Shown: positions 36,391 through 49,200 of the stretch, piece after piece
How the letters are laid out: each line of letters starts with the position of its first letter
Position numbering within the stretch: the stretch's first letter is position 1
Origin: Antedon bifida
Lineage: Eukaryota > Echinodermata > Crinoidea > Comatulida > Antedonidae
Direction of reading: 5' to 3'
Assembly (NCBI GenBank): GCA_963402885.1
Contig: OY727099.1
Coordinates: 18,805,001-18,869,000, forward strand
Length of the DNA stretch: 64,000 bases
The notes under the pieces: generated by a model
Database searches by the model: none
Seen by the model: the letters and a program-made list of their open reading frames with translations, nothing else
Told to the model about the DNA's origin: nothing
Made by a program: the position numbers and the translations under genes

Positions 36391-37403
36391 GTAAGTCATT
36401 TTCTTAATGCATTATTATAACATACTTGAAGCTCTCTGATATTATATTGATAATTATGTTGAATCAACATCTTCATTGCATTACTTAGACCTATCCTCTA
36501 CCAGTAGCTGACGTGCCTCCTTTGACCTTCTTTAATTCCAGTTCACTCATGCAGCTTGTATTATCAATCTTGTCTGGTTGTCATTTTAGCTTTTGCCACT
36601 GATATCAATTATCATTGTTGTCATGTTCCCGTAATTTGCCTTCGTTATTATTATAAATTAAAATGAATTAATAGCTTGGTGGAAAGTGACTGCGTGATAT
36701 ATTGTAAACACAATCCTGGGAAAAAATGTCAAACTCAAGTTTACCATAATTATCCTACCGTTTATTATTTTCTATATTGTTTAAAAATAATGCCTAGTAT
36801 TGTACAAAAATGGTATTGATGTATTTGAATAATTCCCCCACTGATAAGTCACAGTGCTTAATTATTTTTAACAAATTCCTGTGTGACGTGACACACTCAC
36901 ACACACCCACACAAATCCCAAATGATGAAACATGGAAACTATAATTATTAGATGTGTAACAATAAGTATACTTGTTTTTCGCAGCCTTTAAATCATCATC
37001 GGTTATTGTGTTGGGTTTTAAGATTATGATTATTAAATGCAGACAATGGATAATCAGTAAATTTGAATTGTTTGGTTTTTTACCATGTTTCTTCAAAATA
37101 TTGCTTTATTAATTAATTTTTCGGCAAACGAAAAATAGAGGCTCGGATCTATGCTAGATTTGTCTTCGGCATGATCAACACCTCGGAAAGTCAACGCTAT
37201 TTTTAAAGGTCTTGGGACAGCAGAGAACAATTGTTGATTAAAGTGCAAGATTATGCATTTTGGTCATAACTACTCAAGTATTATAAGAGAATCAACATTA
37301 AATATGATGTTGAGGAAGGGCCATGATATATATTCAGGCATGCTGTTGCATGCCTCAACAATTACGAATTTAGTATCTCCCGTTTTCATTAAAAAAATAG
37401 TTA

Positions 37404-37740
37404 TAGAATAGTTTTTTTTATCAATATTTATTTGTAACATAAAATAACAATTGCGAAAATTGTATTCGTTTTTAAGTAAAAGTAACAATAAATAAAATCG
37501 ATTCATCATTATTGGCCATCCAACGCCTGTTTCGAATGTGTAGTTAGTTCCAAATAATAGTACAAATGTGGACTTGGATAGTTTTTTTTTATCATTATTT
37601 ATTTATAACATACAAAACAACGTTTTCAAAAAAATTGTATTCGTTTTTTAAAGTCAAAGTAACAAAAAATAAATCGATTCATCATTAATATTGGCCAACG
37701 CCTGTTTCAAAAGTGTAGTTCCAAATAATAATAGTACTGT
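37404..37740. repeat. ~170-bp imperfect tandem duplication
   Basis: Two copies, at about 37404-37560 and 37577-37740, share ATTGTATTCGTTTTT, AAATCGATTCATCATTA, TATTGGCCA...CAACGCCTGTTTC and TGTAGTTCCAAATAATA. Non-coding. Confidence 0.65.
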
Positions 37741-38636
37741 ACTACTAGCCACGCAAAGAAATACAACTAGCGCCCCCTATAAATTCAGCTATAACGCGAA
37801 AAGGCTGTTGGTGGTAAACATAGAATTTATTATGACAAACGCCCAAAAGAATCTTTAGCAGTGAAAAAAAGGGGTAATTTTTAATTTTTTTAATAAGTAG
37901 GGATTGTAATTTAAGTGTAGCTTTTGCGGTATTGTTTATCAATGAATCATGGCAGTATGCTATTCAGATGGATCCATTCAGATCACGCTAGCCTAGGCTA
38001 GTCACACACAGAGAGCTAGGCTAGGCTAGGCTAGGCCTAGGCCTAGTCTTAGAGCCTCTAGTAGAGGCCTCTAGTAGAGCCTGCGATCTGTCTGTAGGCC
38101 TACCTGCATTTCTCTTGGGATTGTTGTGTATCCGAGTGATCTGTAGCTAGAACCTGAGGCCTATCCCTAGCCTACCCTAGATGCATCACACAGGCATGCT
38201 CCCCCCTCTTAGTTAGGAGTAGGCCTTTTGAATAGGCCTAGCCCTAGCTAGGCCCTAGTTAGTAGATTATTGCAATTGCCAAAACAATCAATGAGCAGCA
38301 GCAATGATGTAGAGAAGATTGACACTATGACAGACGATCTGGGCCATGGGCGATCAGGCTTTTTTAAAGACGATCAGGTACTAACGCGTGTGGATGTTCG
38401 GGCCAAACTTTGTGGACTTCGGGCTAGCAACTATGTGGACGTTCGGGCCAATATATTATAATTAGACGATCGTGCCCATTATAAAAATAAAGGAAAGACG
38501 ATCGGGTCCATGAAAACGAATTGGATTTATAATTGTTCACCATAAAATAAATTCAATGTGTTCTTTCCACAAGTTTGTGATACAAAATAATGTAAACTAT
38601 GTACTTGAGGCCTAGACCTGTAAAGATTATCCATGG

Positions 38637-38735
38637 TGACAGTAGAATCTCTTCTTTGGGACACCTTGTATAATTAATACATTCAGGGGACACTTTCCCA
38701 CGAAACATATATTAAAGGGGGACACATGCAATATT
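38637..38735. mobile_element. MITE remnant (ACAGTAGAATC / GGGGGACAC type)
   Basis: ACAGTAGAATCTCTTCTTTG, CAGGGGACACTTTCCCACGA and GGGGGACAC match the interior of the 25734 and 28252 family. No right end is seen. Confidence 0.4.
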
Positions 38736-39291
38736 ATTAATAAATTTAATTACAAACGGCGACACTGACTTATTTGCTGTTATTACGTTTCATTTTAGTT
38801 TATGTTATTTTAGTAAATAAGACAACGTCTCTTGCCATGGAAAAACGATCGTACGTCATTCATTTGACACACTTTTTTAATGCATATTTTATTTTAACGG
38901 AATCCCCGGCCAGCAAAAAAATGTCTGTTAATTACAAGAAACAACCGCCAAAAATGTTCAATCGCCAAGTAATCAAACTGTTAAGATCATTTCACTGAAT
39001 TATTTAATAAAATAAGGACATACCCGTATATGTACAAGGCTGCAGTCAGTGTTTACCAACCACATAGTGAGCTGTAGAGTCGCGTTTGCATGTGACTAAA
39101 AATTAATCGAAAAATCATCATCAAAATCGTCATTATTGCGTTGTCTACTTCACACACTAATCTGTGCTTTTTCTCTTTTTTTATATAATGGAAATCTCCT
39201 GTCAAAACAAGTACTGTAGCTGTTGAGGAAATATCTGCCAAAATGTTTAATTGCCTTAAACAAACTGTATATCATGATTTCACTGAATTAT

Positions 39292-39917
39292 TTAAAGACC
39301 CCTTCCCTGCAATTTTGGACGTTTTTTGGAAAATAATACATATATATCACTTTAAAAACATTAAACCATGTCATTCCTTGTCTTAAATGTACGTTTTATG
39401 GTAAATTATGATAAAAAGTGAGAAACAATGCACTACCTAAGTAGCTCGCGGCGATCGACCTCTCGTGGACGGTCTTTAGGCCTAGCCTAGCTAGGCTTAG
39501 TTTTGTAGGCCTAGCTGGTAAACATCGGTAACGTACGAACATCGTATGCTAGCTATATACCTAGCCTGACGTTGTATAGTTGCTGCATTAATTGTCTTTC
39601 TATTTTTGCCAGACTCCGTTGATACAAATTGGGGAAAACCCGGTATTTTCGCTGAAAAGTTAGGAGTCTTCCATTTGTTTTGGCCTTACAATCGATCGAA
39701 AAGTGGGCGAATTACAGGTAAAAAACAAAAATATCAATCCGCACGCAATGCATTTTGGGATTTATAGCGGGCCGCTATAATTATTAGAATCGACTTATTT
39801 TTAACCGTTTAAAGATGAACAAAGTTATCGCAATAGGACCATATAGTATTATTTTTACATTAAATATAGTTTGTGATCTTAAATTAGATCTAAAAAACGT
39901 AGGGAAGGGGGCTTTAA
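39292..39917 (+). mobile_element. TTAA-flanked MITE, family B, copy 1
   Basis: It begins TTAAAGACCCCTTCCCTGCA and ends CGTAGGGAAGGGGGCTTTAA, inverted. It is 626 bp. The interior holds AGCTCGCGGCGATCGACCTC and a TAGGCCTAGCCTAGC tract. A second full copy in opposite orientation is at 52599-53232. TTAA ends suggest piggyBac mobilisation. Non-coding. Confidence 0.85.
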
Positions 39918-41318
39918 CAAAAAATATAAATGGAAACGTTTATTTGACACTATAAATGCATGTTGTTGCTTTTTCTATATAAGGGGAATCCCGCGGTCAG
40001 CAAAAGCATGTAACACAAAATCCATGCATGATTCGACTCCACTGCCCTGCAGGCTTTTTGCTTACAACATGGAATTTCAAACAATCTTAAGTTATAGCAA
40101 TAAAATGTACATAACGGGCATGTTTATTGAATCTAAATAGAAATAATTACTAGATCAAATATGTAATCTTCACTTGGCTATCGGGCCCAATGTTAAGACT
40201 ATCAGGCCCAATGATTAAGGCTATCGGGTCCAACGTCTAAGACGATTGGACCAAACATATAAGACGATCGGGCACATAAAAAAATGGGCCTGATTGTCTC
40301 TATGATCGTCCATGGCCCTGATCGTCCTTTAATTGTATGTTTTATATATTTTTAATGTGAAAACTGTCAAAATACTGAAACTGAAGACCGCCCTTTGTTA
40401 TAAATATAAGTGATGTTTTGTGGCGTTATTAACGTTTGATTTGTTGAAGTACTGTACTACTGTAGGCCTATAGACTGTGCTGTAGAGCTACAGATAACAG
40501 TAAAACCTTTCATCTTTCACCTCATGAAATTATTTGTACTATTGCACTCATAAACATTAGCTTTATTTTGTATATTATGACTAGTATTATATTCTCAGTA
40601 TTTTGAATGACAATTGGTAATTATTTCATTTTTTCTGTAAGTAAAGGTCATAGGTTACATCCATTCTATACACAATTGACTTTGACAGAATATTCAAGGT
40701 CATTTTACAAATCCTAATGCTGTGGTTAACTTTAGCCAAAACAATGGAATTAAGCATATTTTTTATTGTCATAAAATTAAGGACAGCCCATAGTGCTACT
40801 ACTGTACAGTACAGTTAGTATTGGTGTTTAGTAGGTCATCAGGTAATGATCTTACTGTCGGGTTCTATCTAGGATCATCATCCGTCTACCTTACAATGCG
40901 AAATCTCACTGTCTGTCACATAGTAACAGTTATTAGCAATTATGAGACATTAAATTTTAAATCTATTTAGAAATATATTTCATATCCTTTGACCCTTGAC
41001 CTTCCAAATGTGCCAAGTCTCTTCTATTTCCCCTGAGATATTAGACACAATGGAAACCTTTAACAACATAAATTATACAGTACATTATATAAAATTTGAT
41101 TGACTGATTTCGTACTACATAACATTGGTTATTTCTGTTACCTGTAGTACATTACATTGGTTATTTCTGTTACCTGTAGTACATTACATTTCAACATTTA
41201 TTAAGACATGACATGAATGTCTGAAGTGCCATTGAGTTCCTTAGTAGAAGTGACAGACCGTTTTACAATAGTACACAGTAGTGATTAAATTTAAAAATAA
41301 TTAATCAAGTGTACAGTA

Positions 41319-41605
41319 TTGAGATATTGTACTTGTATCTACTCGCTCATTCAATCCATCCGTCACCAAATCATTATGGTTTTTGTTCCTTTTTTGGGCC
41401 TCTATCATCCTTTGAAATGGTTTATCAATCCATATCTGTCAGGCTACTGTAATCCAATCGCTTATTTTAAGGCTTCTCTGAAAACTCGCCTTTTTAACTT
41501 TTTTTTTCTCTCTTATTTTTTTAAACATTTTATTGCTTTTTTAAAGCTCATTGAGGCTTTGCGAAATACACTATAAGGCACATTTATTATTATTATTATT
41601 GAATG
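41319..41605 (+). mobile_element. LINE 3' end fragment with (ATT)n tail
   Basis: The frame reads YCNPIAYFKASLKTRLFNFF, like the C-terminus of CR1/L2/jockey-type ORF2 ('FKxxLKTxLF'). It is followed by GAGGCTTTGCGAAATACACT, then ATTATTATTATT. It is 5' truncated and lacks the catalytic core. Confidence 0.6.
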
Positions 41606-44600
41606 ACTGATTGAATTCAAAATTAATTCAAAATTTTCATTAAATCCTTTTACAGAACTTACAAAATAATACAATTTAAGTGAACATTAATATGATATTA
41701 TTTATTAGATGAAATAAATCAGTTCTATTAATGAACTGCAGCATCCATTTGTTTTAAATGCTAATTTGACAGTGATAATTAATAGTTTTACTAAAATAGT
41801 AATAATTCAATAGTATTAGATTTTAAAAACAGATTTATAATACATTACTTTCAATGTATAGATCATGAATTAAATGTATTTGTTACAGTATGGTATACTG
41901 TAGGCAATGCGTGGTGATCTACATTTCATCTAATGATATGCAGAGTTGCAGTATTACTATTAGAATAGCAATCAATAAGACGGTCTGATTAATGAATTCC
42001 ATGCCAATGCAACGGTTCACAGTGCAATATCCAAGGATCATTATACATGTTTAACAATAAAAAAAGTAAAATGACAACCTAACAAACCAAGGAAATATTT
42101 AATAAATAAATAATAAATCTTATTGCAAATTTTTTATTTTCAACATTTGTTTTTTATTTTTAAAAAACATCCCAGTTCTGAGTTCTATTAACTATACACT
42201 ATATACATTGTTTACTAAACTACTATTTATGATAGCACATTCTTCTAACTTAAATTCTAACTGTATTTTTTTCATAGAAATGATTGCGCCCAGATATGGT
42301 TTTTCCATGTTTTTATAAAGTCTCCAAATATTGTCTTTTTAAAGTTACCCAGTGATGTGACCGATGTGTATATTGAAAAAAAAATAAATAAAAATTGAAA
42401 TTGTGATGCAAGTACTGTATATAATAAATTACATTTTTTTCATAAAAACTATTACTACGTCATAGTAAGATGTTTCACGGTACAACAAATGTAGATTTAT
42501 TCTATAATTAACTTCATTCCCTTTAGATTTGCTGACATTTAGTCAAGCTTACATAGTAGTAGTCATTCCAACTGTCTTGAGTATTTATGTTAATTTTAGA
42601 ATGCGTATTTCTGTCTTTTACATGTAAGTAAGTTTTCATGTAGGATCATACCTTGTTCAGATGCAGCCGACCCCTCTAAATTTCCCAAATTTTAATGCAA
42701 AAGATGGGACATCAAAATAAGTTCAGCACTTCATTTCACTACTTTTAGACAACCCCCATTAACACCCCCCACCTCCCCTTATTTCAAAATCCTGAACCCG
42801 ACTCTACATGTAACTCTGTACAATAGGTGTAAGCATTTTATAAAATAATGAAATTAGTAAATTTTCTTTAATATTTTTAAAAGGAAAAAAACATAGATTA
42901 CTAAAAATACTACTGTACAATATTTTATGTGTTTCCTTTAAAGTAATTACTGAATTGATCAAGTACTCAAACATTTACTTTTTTCCTTTTATTTCCAATG
43001 AAGCAAAATGCAAGCAGGATTTCATTTATAGTCCATTTGCTCATGATGAATGAATCAATAATATTATGCAGCGATTACACCAACCACCCATTCACTAATG
43101 TCATTAAATAACGCAATTAAACTAGATTTGAATAGTTAATTACAGTGCCTCATTGATACTTTTAAACAGCTTATGATAATGAATAATATTAAATTTAAAT
43201 GTCATGATTTTAATTAGCATTTGCTTATGTAAATTAATTGTAGAAACTAAATTTAAAATACGCTTTGCTGAAACTAAAGGTTTAATTAATCGAGGGTAAA
43301 TTGAATGTTCAATCATAGGATTTTCTATTTTAGCTAGACTTTTGTACATTCTATCCTATAGTGTCCATTAATTGACCTACTTGTTTTTGCTTTCTAAAAA
43401 TCTAGTATTCATTTTATTTTAAAGTTATGTACTTACAGTATGCTGTAGGCGTCGGGGGAAAATTTCATTTTAAAATGTTGTTATTTAGCAATATTGATAA
43501 TCAAACTGATTTTTGAGTTGTGAAACATAGTTAATTGTACTTTTTGCTACACAATTTTAGAAATTTGTATCAAAAAGGTTGTTTATAACTTTTTGCTATG
43601 CTACACTGGTGAAATTATTCCCTAGGCGTACACTAACTTTGTACTGTATAGGAGGGTCTTGCTGTATTCAATATTATTTAATCAAGATTAATTATTCAGC
43701 AGTTTAATCTTGCAAAGATTTATAGTGATACTCACTGCATAATTATTTCATTTATTATTTAATGGATTTAAATACTTCCACATTCACCTGTTCTACATTT
43801 AAACCATTACAATTTGTCTAATATTACTATTCTGTACATTAGTCCATCGCCCTACAGTACATTTTCTATACTAAATTGTTTAATGTTCAAATTACTTGAC
43901 ACTACCTAGAAAAAAAACCAAAACAGTAAAACTGTGTAAATTATAAACACATTCAAATTAAATAATTTCTTTCCGCTGAGGTATCACTACTTCCTGTGTG
44001 TGTCGGTAGACAATATTATAAACACCTAGGTTCTTGGCATTTGATTGTACGATTACGGGTCACATGATATAAATATGAATGTGATGTAGCACATTTAAGC
44101 ATGCCTAGTCATTTTTAAAAATCAAATAGTGCATTTGTGTTTCACATGCATGTTTGTCAACACAGTGAGCAACCAAACATGCTAGGCTTACTGATCACGT
44201 TCAATCAACATGTAGTGTGCGCTCCAAAATTGGAGCACTGCCTCTTTTAATGGTCTTAACTATTTAGTCTAGCCTCTTGTTAAAAGTACAGTAGGTGTGT
44301 TAATAAAGAAATAATCAATATCGTATTCGTGAAATGGTACAAATAATTTCATTCGGTGAAAAAAGATGAACATTTGTAAACATTCATTATTGGTATACTT
44401 TACAGTACTGTACAATACTTCTGTGTGTACACATAGACAATACTGTCAGATACCTCCATGTGTTGCTTAGCACAAACAAACATGTATTTTTTCATACAAA
44501 GTTACAGTAAAGTATAGTTAATGGTAAAATAAACATTACACTGTATGACAAAACATCCATTACTAGCTGTACTTGCTTCATTCAATCCCTTGATTGCTTG

Positions 44601-45170
44601 GTTTCATGAATTCAGTGAATTTAGAATGTGGTTTATTTTTCTTTTCAAACCACATTCCTATTGTTATAATCTTTTGTTCAATAAAAGAATGATTGAATGT
44701 CATCTTGTCAATGAACTTATAGCACACATTGCAGCTCTAGTCTGAATAATACAATTTATCAAAGTATTACTGTATGCAGTTAGATATTTTATTATGTGTT
44801 TATGTATGAGGTTAGTAGCTACAGTATATTATTAGTATCAAACTGGTAGACTGTTCAGGAAAGATAGATTAGCCAACTTGGTGTCAATCTTAGCAGCTGC
44901 TGCTTATGATGTCTTCTGTATTTTAAATAAATTGTGGCATGCAGTATTCACCAACAAAACAAGTATTTCAGTTATCATATTTTATTAGAATTGTCCTTAA
45001 AGGAGTATTCATTTAATGAACTTCAAATTTAAATGTATTTACTTAAAGCTAAAGTGTATGAATGGCAACACTGGCACTTGAGTATTAGTATTACTCTAAT
45101 TCTCAATTAATATTTTGTTCACATGTTTCTTTATTGTATTTTATATTTACTGTAAATATTAAGGTAGCAG
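41606..45170. other. Gene-free AT-rich stretch
   Basis: No exon is recognised. The repeat block shared with 22855-23200 lies at 43995-44110 and 44330-44380. A CCCCC-rich patch is at 42751-42777. Confidence 0.4.
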
Positions 45171-45487
45171 GACGATTCGGTCCTGAGACGATTCGACCCT
45201 GAGACGATTCGGCCCGGGAACATTCAGCCCGGGACCATTCGGACTAGAGACAATTCGGCACACTAAATTTATCGGCTTTGATATGCATTTTATAAGCATA
45301 AAATAAGCTTTTTCCCCAAACTTTATTTTCAAAGAGACTATGGGGTAGTACTATTACTATTAGGGATAAAGATGCAATAAAGCAAACATTTTGTAAACAT
45401 TGTCGAAAATGATCATTTTGACAAATGCACGAAATAGTGGGCCGAATCGTCTCAGGGCCGAATCGTCTCAAGGCCGAATCGTCCCAG
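45171..45487. mobile_element. 317-bp foldback element with 16-bp unit arrays at both ends
   Basis: Three or more head-to-tail units of GACGATTCGGCCCTGA form the left end. Three inverted units (TCAGGGCCGAATCGTC) form the right end. The middle ~180 bp is AT-rich and non-coding. The unit resembles that of the 38332-40327 element. Confidence 0.75.
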
Positions 45488-45597
45488 ATGACAAGTATCT
45501 ACTTAGGTGAATATTCATATTGGATAAAACAAATTATTTACCCAATAATAAACTATTTTTAATATTATGTTTATTTTGTCTAAATAATTTTATTATT

Positions 45598-45826
45598 AAT
45601 TGTCGTATTCGATTGGGAACTTTCGTTGTCAACGTAAAGATTCGTTGAGTACTTTTTGTATTCGAATTGTAAATTTGTGCTCAACAGAAAGTCATTCGAA
45701 TAGAAAACGTTGACAACGAAAGCTTTTTCGTTAAGAACAATCTCAACGTTCAAAATACTCCGTTAAAGAAGTACTCAACGGAAAAACTGTACTCAACGGT
45801 GAAAGTCTAAATCGAATACGACAATT
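45598..45826. mobile_element. TIR MITE (AATTGTCGTATTCGATT ends)
   Basis: AATTGTCGTATTCGATT at the left and ATCGAATACGACAATT at the right are inverted. The interior holds further inverted pairs such as AACTTTCGTTGTCAACG and CGTTGACAACGAAAG. Length 229 bp. Confidence 0.8.
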
Positions 45827-46254
45827 GTTAAAATAAAAAATAAATACATTCGGCGAAAGTGAATCTAAATTAAAACTACAAAATTACCTATCAAATGATT
45901 TTATTCAACTTTTTTTCATGCTGACAACTTACTGTAACATTAACAAGATGGATTAATACCATACTTTGATTTTACTCAATGTTTCTATTTTGACAAAAAA
46001 AAGTTAAATCGATTAAAAGCACTTTAATTTTACTCCAATAGAGTAACAAGCATGTAAACAGTACAATTAAATTAATTCATAGCTTAATTGTTATTTTATA
46101 TTTGTTGATTTTATCAGTATCAAATAGATACAGTACTGTATTTTTATATACAGTATTTAATAGATTAATTAATAATTCATTATCATATAATTCTTTCCCT
46201 CTGCTTTTAAATAGCCATTTAAATAGCATCAATTTATTCCAATTTTTATTGTAG

Positions 46255-46294
46255 ATGAAACTTGATGTACATTTTAACCTAAGGCTGTTATGAG
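46255..46294 (+). promoter_or_regulatory. DNMBP 5' UTR with a 12-codon upstream ORF
   Basis: After an acceptor (TTTTTATTGTAG), an ATG opens a 12-codon frame (MKLDVHFNLRLL) whose TGA at 46291-46293 ends one base before the main ATG at 46295. Such an arrangement often limits or tunes initiation at the main start. Confidence 0.5.
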
Positions 46295-49200
46295 ATGGAA
46301 GTTGGAACGTCTGCCCAAGCCAACTACAACTTTGACACGACAGAATCGGATGAACTACCATTGCAGACAGGGGATATTGTACAAATTTTAGAAATAGTCG
46401 ATGAAGATTGGGCAGTTGGAGCATGCAATGGACTATCTGGCAGGTTTCCAATTAGCTTTGTGTCTGAAGTGAAGGCTGGTGACAGTACAGGGGTTTATCA
46501 GACTGGAGAGTTTGTAGTTGCAGTAGAACCATTTGCAGCAGATGCAGATGGGGATCTTGGTTTCAACAAAGGTAAATTTTCTGTTACAGTATATGTACAG
46601 TACTGTACAGTATTTTGTCAAACTGTTCATTAAAAGGAATCCCCACTGTTTTGACAGAGAATTAGGTTGTGATAGTCAACTTTAATTGAATGGTCACTGT
46701 TAGTTGTTTTGGTACCATGGTAGGTTTATTCCTACTGTTGGGATAGTGGCACGAACTATTGGTGATAGTGTCACTAACTATTGGTGATAGTGTCACTAAC
46801 TATTGGTGATAGTGTCACTAACTATTGGTGATAGTGTCACTAACTATTGGTGATAGTGTCACTAACTATTGGTGATAGTGTCACTAACTATTGGTGATAG
46901 TGTCACTAACTATTGGTGATAGTGTCACTAACTATTGGTGATAGTGTCACTAACTATTGGTGATAGTGTCACGAACTATTGGTGATAGTGTCACGAACTA
47001 TTGGTGATAGTGTCACTAACTATTGGTGATAGTGTCACTAACTATTGGTGATAGTGTCACTAACTATTGGTAATAGTGGCACGAACTATTGGTGATAGTG
47101 TCACTAACTATTGGTGATAGTGTCACTAACTATTGGTGATAGTGTCACTAACTATTGGTGATAGTGTCACTAACTCTTGCTAGTGTTGTGAACGTGATGG
47201 CAGCACTAACTCTTGCTAGTATTGTGATGGCGGCACTATTCTTGCTAGTGTTGTGATGGCGACACTAACTCTTGCTAGTATTGTGATGGCGGTGCTAACT
47301 CTTGCTAGTGTTGTGATGGCAGCGCTAACTCTTGCTAGTGTTGTGATGGCAGCGTTAACTCTTATTAGTATTGTGATGGCGGCGCTAACTCTCGTTGGTA
47401 TTGTGAAGGTGGCACTAACTCTTGCTAGTGTTGTGATTGCGGCACTAACTCTTGCTAGTGTTGTGATGGCGGCACTAACTCTTGCTAGTGTTGTGATGGC
47501 GACACTAACTCTTGCTAGTAATGTGATGGCAGCATAAAATCTTGCTAGTGTTGTGATGCCGACACAAACTCTTGCTAGTGTTGTGATGGCGACACTAATT
47601 TTTGCTAATGTTGTGATGGCCGTGCTAACTCTTTCTAGTGTTGTGATGGCGGCACTAACTCTTGATAGTGTTGTGATGGTAACACTAATGTAAGTGTTGT
47701 GATGCCAGCGCTAACTCTTGCTAGTGTTGTGATGGCAGCACTAACTCTTGCTAGTGTTGTGATGGCAGCACTAACTCTTGCAACAGTAGTATTGTGATGG
47801 TGACACAAACTTTTGCTAGTGTTATGATGGCAGCACTAATTCCTACTAGTGTTGTCTATTGTTTACAATTGTCTCTTTTATGTTGTTATCCACCTTGAAG
47901 TTTTGATTTTTGTCAATTGTAAATTCAGCTCAAGTATTATACGTATGAAAGGCCATGTACATAAATATTCATCTTTTTATCAATATTAAAGTTGAAATGC
48001 CATCTAAAACCTAGACGTACTATACTGCTTACTGTAACGTACTGCTTCATAATATATATTTTATCCAGGTGAGGTTATTGAGATTATCGCACAAGTTGAT
48101 GAAAATTGGTTAAGAGGGAGTATCGATGGTAAGGAAGGTATTTTTCCGCTTGCATATGTTACGCACCATGGAGGAGCTGATGCAAATTTTATAGGTACAA
48201 CTGTTGCTTGTTTTTTTGTATATGTTTAATTATTTGATGTTTTACATGCATTGTTTTTGTCTATTTTATGCCACTTAAGCTGGAGGAACCAATATTAGCC
48301 TACATTATTCTCCTGAAAGGGTGTGATATACCTAAAAAAAATTCATTTAACACCCCTCTCCATAAATGGTACAATCAGTGAATCATTGTTGGTTTTTGTA
48401 ATGAAATTGATTTTGTTCAGCACATTATTAATCAATCCACCTTTCCACAGGATTGTAGTAATTTATATTTCTGTATTCACATTTTCCCAGAAAAAAAAAA
48501 ATGAAAGGCCAGGATTGTATAATTACAATTGGCAATCCCTCTACGACCTCCATTTTCCTTTTCTCCCTCCTTCAATTACACTCTTCCCTGATTATATAAC
48601 AACAAAATACAATATTTGCATTGTAAACATTAACATTATTTTATTTATTTAATTTAATTAATTTATGTTGTTCATTTTATTAATTTAATTGATTTAATTT
48701 AAATTATTAATTTAATATAAATTCTACATCAAAACAAGGCCAACTTGCACAGTAACATTTTATATAGTACAGTAAAAAAATGATTTTATTTAAATTCATA
48801 ATTTTGGCAATTGTATGATTTAATTGCATTTTATTAATATTAATTTTTTTTTCTTCCAAGGTTTATTATGCCGAGTTATTTCAAGCAATGTTGGTCAACT
48901 TATTGATGAATTGACATTCTCTGAAGGAGATGTGATCACTAATTTAGAAAAGATTGATGAAGATTGGTATAGAGGCACATGCAATGGAAGAACAGGACTG
49001 GTTCCAGCTATGTGTGTTGAAATTATTAAAGACAATAGAGAAAGTGGCCCCTGTGTTAATAATAATAAAGTAGATAGTTTTAGCAAACAAGATGCAGATA
49101 AGAGCAATATATTACAATCAACTGGTGCAACTGCTGACGGAAGTACTTCTAATGGTAGTGTTGGAGGTCATCCTTGGGCGACCTCACTCTTTCCATTCAG

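Larger units (their letters stand above)
38332..40327. mobile_element. 2-kb foldback element with arrays of a GACGATCGGGCC motif
   Basis: The left edge (GACGATCTGGGCCATGGGCG) is inverted at the right edge (CCATGGCCCTGATCGTCC). Inside each end is a loose array of ~16-18-bp units of the form AAGACGATCGGGCCCAAT: about five on the left (38332-38510) and six or more on the right (40178-40300). The central part has no clear gene. A TTAA element (39292-39917) is inserted in it. Confidence 0.6.

Noticed and set aside
46743..47175. CRISPR array
   Set aside because: Direct repeats are contiguous with no unique spacers, and the sequence is eukaryotic.
47253..47537. 94-codon open frame of a hydrophobic ~10-residue repeat
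   Set aside because: It is produced by a 30-bp minisatellite inside an intron; unit length divisible by three keeps it open by chance, and other parts of the array have stops.
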